DNA of 64,000 nt. Source: Oscillospiraceae bacterium. GTDB lineage: Bacteria > Bacillota > Clostridia > Oscillospirales > Ruminococcaceae. Position numbers and translations under genes: made by a program. Shown piece by piece: positions 63,364 through 64,000 of the stretch. Under the pieces are notes generated by a model. That model saw only the letters and a program-made list of their open reading frames with translations. It was not told the origin of the DNA and did not search any database. Location of the stretch: positions 1 through 64,000 of the forward strand of contig JAGUQX010000005.1 in assembly GCA_030153485.1 (NCBI GenBank), read 5' to 3'. Positions within the stretch are counted from its first letter, which is position 1; each line of letters starts with the position of its first letter.

Positions 63364-64000
63364 ATGTCAAAAGAAAACTATATAAAACCTACCTCTGATA
63401 CTGATATAGATAATAAACAAAGTCTTCTAGATATACCATCTTCTAATGTTGAATTTATAGAAACTCCTGCTGATGATGGTTCTCCAAATATAGCATATAG
63501 TGGATTTAGTGATGATGATTTAAGCAATTCTATACCTCCAGATTTTCCTAATCTTAAATTACCACCAATTAAACCTAATGAAAATTTAAAAAGTATATTA
63601 AAAAACCCAAAAAATAAAAAGAAAAAAAACAAAATTTCATTTGAAGAAGGAGATATTTCTGAAGAAGATAAAGAAGAAATTAGAATAAAAGAAATTATAT
63701 TAAAAGGAAAGCTGGATACATTTAAATCTGTATTCACATCTAGACTTTTAAATGTTAGTAATTACGATGAAAAAGACATATTACTTAAAAAACATAAAAA
63801 AGATATAGCAGCCCGCCAAAAAGAAATTCACACCTGGTCGACAAGGGGGGAAAACGTCAGAACAACTGGATGGTCGTTTGAACCAGACGATCCAAATGAA
63901 CGGATTAGAACGGAAGAACAAAAAACGAGACTTCCAAAGTGTGAAGCAAAAATATATAGACAAAGAATTAAATATGAAACTAGAATAGATACACTAACCG
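63364..64000 (+). CDS. Unknown charged protein (5' part, continues past window)
   Basis: ATG at 63364 after AAAGGGATCC; the frame stays open to the window end, at least 212 residues. No signal peptide. An acidic Pro/Asp/Ser-rich first part (to about 75) is followed by a Lys/Asn-rich bridge (N-P-K-N-K-K-K-K-N-K), a Glu-rich segment and then E-I-H-T-W-S-T-R-G-E-N and W-S-F-E-P-D-D. No family recognised. In composition it resembles the repeat protein at 14990 (unstructured N-terminus, charged C-terminus) but shares no clear motif. Confidence 0.75.
   Translation, partial: MSKENYIKPTSDTDIDNKQSLLDIPSSNVEFIETPADDGSPNIAYSGFSDDDLSNSIPPDFPNLKLPPIKPNENLKSILKNPKNKKKKNKISFEEGDISEEDKEEIRIKEIILKGKLDTFKSVFTSRLLNVSNYDEKDILLKKHKKDIAARQKEIHTWSTRGENVRTTGWSFEPDDPNERIRTEEQKTRLPKCEAKIYRQRIKYETRIDTLT

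Overview
The window comes from a very AT-rich, low-GC Gram-positive anaerobe, most likely a member of the Clostridia. The evidence is the complete [FeFe]-hydrogenase maturation set hydE-hydG-hydF, an iron-dependent alcohol dehydrogenase, a clostridial-type agr system, a TasA/SipW pair, strong AGGAGG ribosome binding sites and simple U-tract terminators. I cannot name the species from sequence alone.

Layout. 1-5.4 kb (minus): the 5' part of a secreted M60/enhancin-type metalloprotease, then a four-gene block (lipoprotein, GHSKGG lipase, two small helical proteins) that looks like a type VII secretion lipase toxin with immunity protein and secretion partners. 5.5-22.1 kb: housekeeping and accessory genes. 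These include an RlmD-type 23S rRNA methyltransferase, hydEGF, a GT2 glycosyltransferase, TasA-like protein with its SipW peptidase, an SMR-like transporter, a 33-bp-repeat protein, alcohol dehydrogenase, an unknown protein, ABC-F, YwbE, PadR with a pentapeptide partner, and a CwlC-like amidase. 22.4-36.6 kb: an island bounded by two decayed, similar PTS-EIIC fragments. It holds agrA-agrC, then agrD-agrB followed by nine genes read in the same direction (amidohydrolase, flavoprotein, two HemN-like radical SAM enzymes, CDF transporter, Tag DNA glycosylase, methyltransferase, ATP-grasp ligase, PLP decarboxylase). I read this as a quorum-controlled biosynthetic cluster. The radical SAM + methyltransferase + DNA glycosylase trio, translationally overlapped, suggests a DNA-alkylating product with built-in repair.

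36.8-40.5 kb (minus): tmRNA, smpB, recR, ybaB, dnaX, SRP RNA. 40.5-52.8 kb (plus): an uninterrupted 18-gene PBSX-like head-and-contractile-tail cluster (terminase, portal, protease, capsid, connectors, sheath, tube, hub, spike, gp25, baseplate J, tail protein I). It has no integrase, repressor, replication or lysis gene, and no tape measure gene. It sits between core genes like a domesticated phage or gene transfer agent. Five of its genes have no ATG/GTG/TTG at the position dictated by the Shine-Dalgarno sequence and appear to start at ATT or ATC. 52.9-60.5 kb (minus): rpoC and rpoB behind a near-consensus promoter, without rplJL upstream. 60.8-64 kb (plus): tgt, mntP, a small membrane protein (minus), an SdpI-like protein and the start of an unknown charged protein.

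The strongest leads are (1) the gene-transfer-agent-like cluster with AUU/AUC starts and no tape measure, and (2) the agr-linked radical SAM cluster with a candidate AgrA operator of 21-bp-spaced direct repeats. Functions are family-level readings from sequence by eye; no database search was run.
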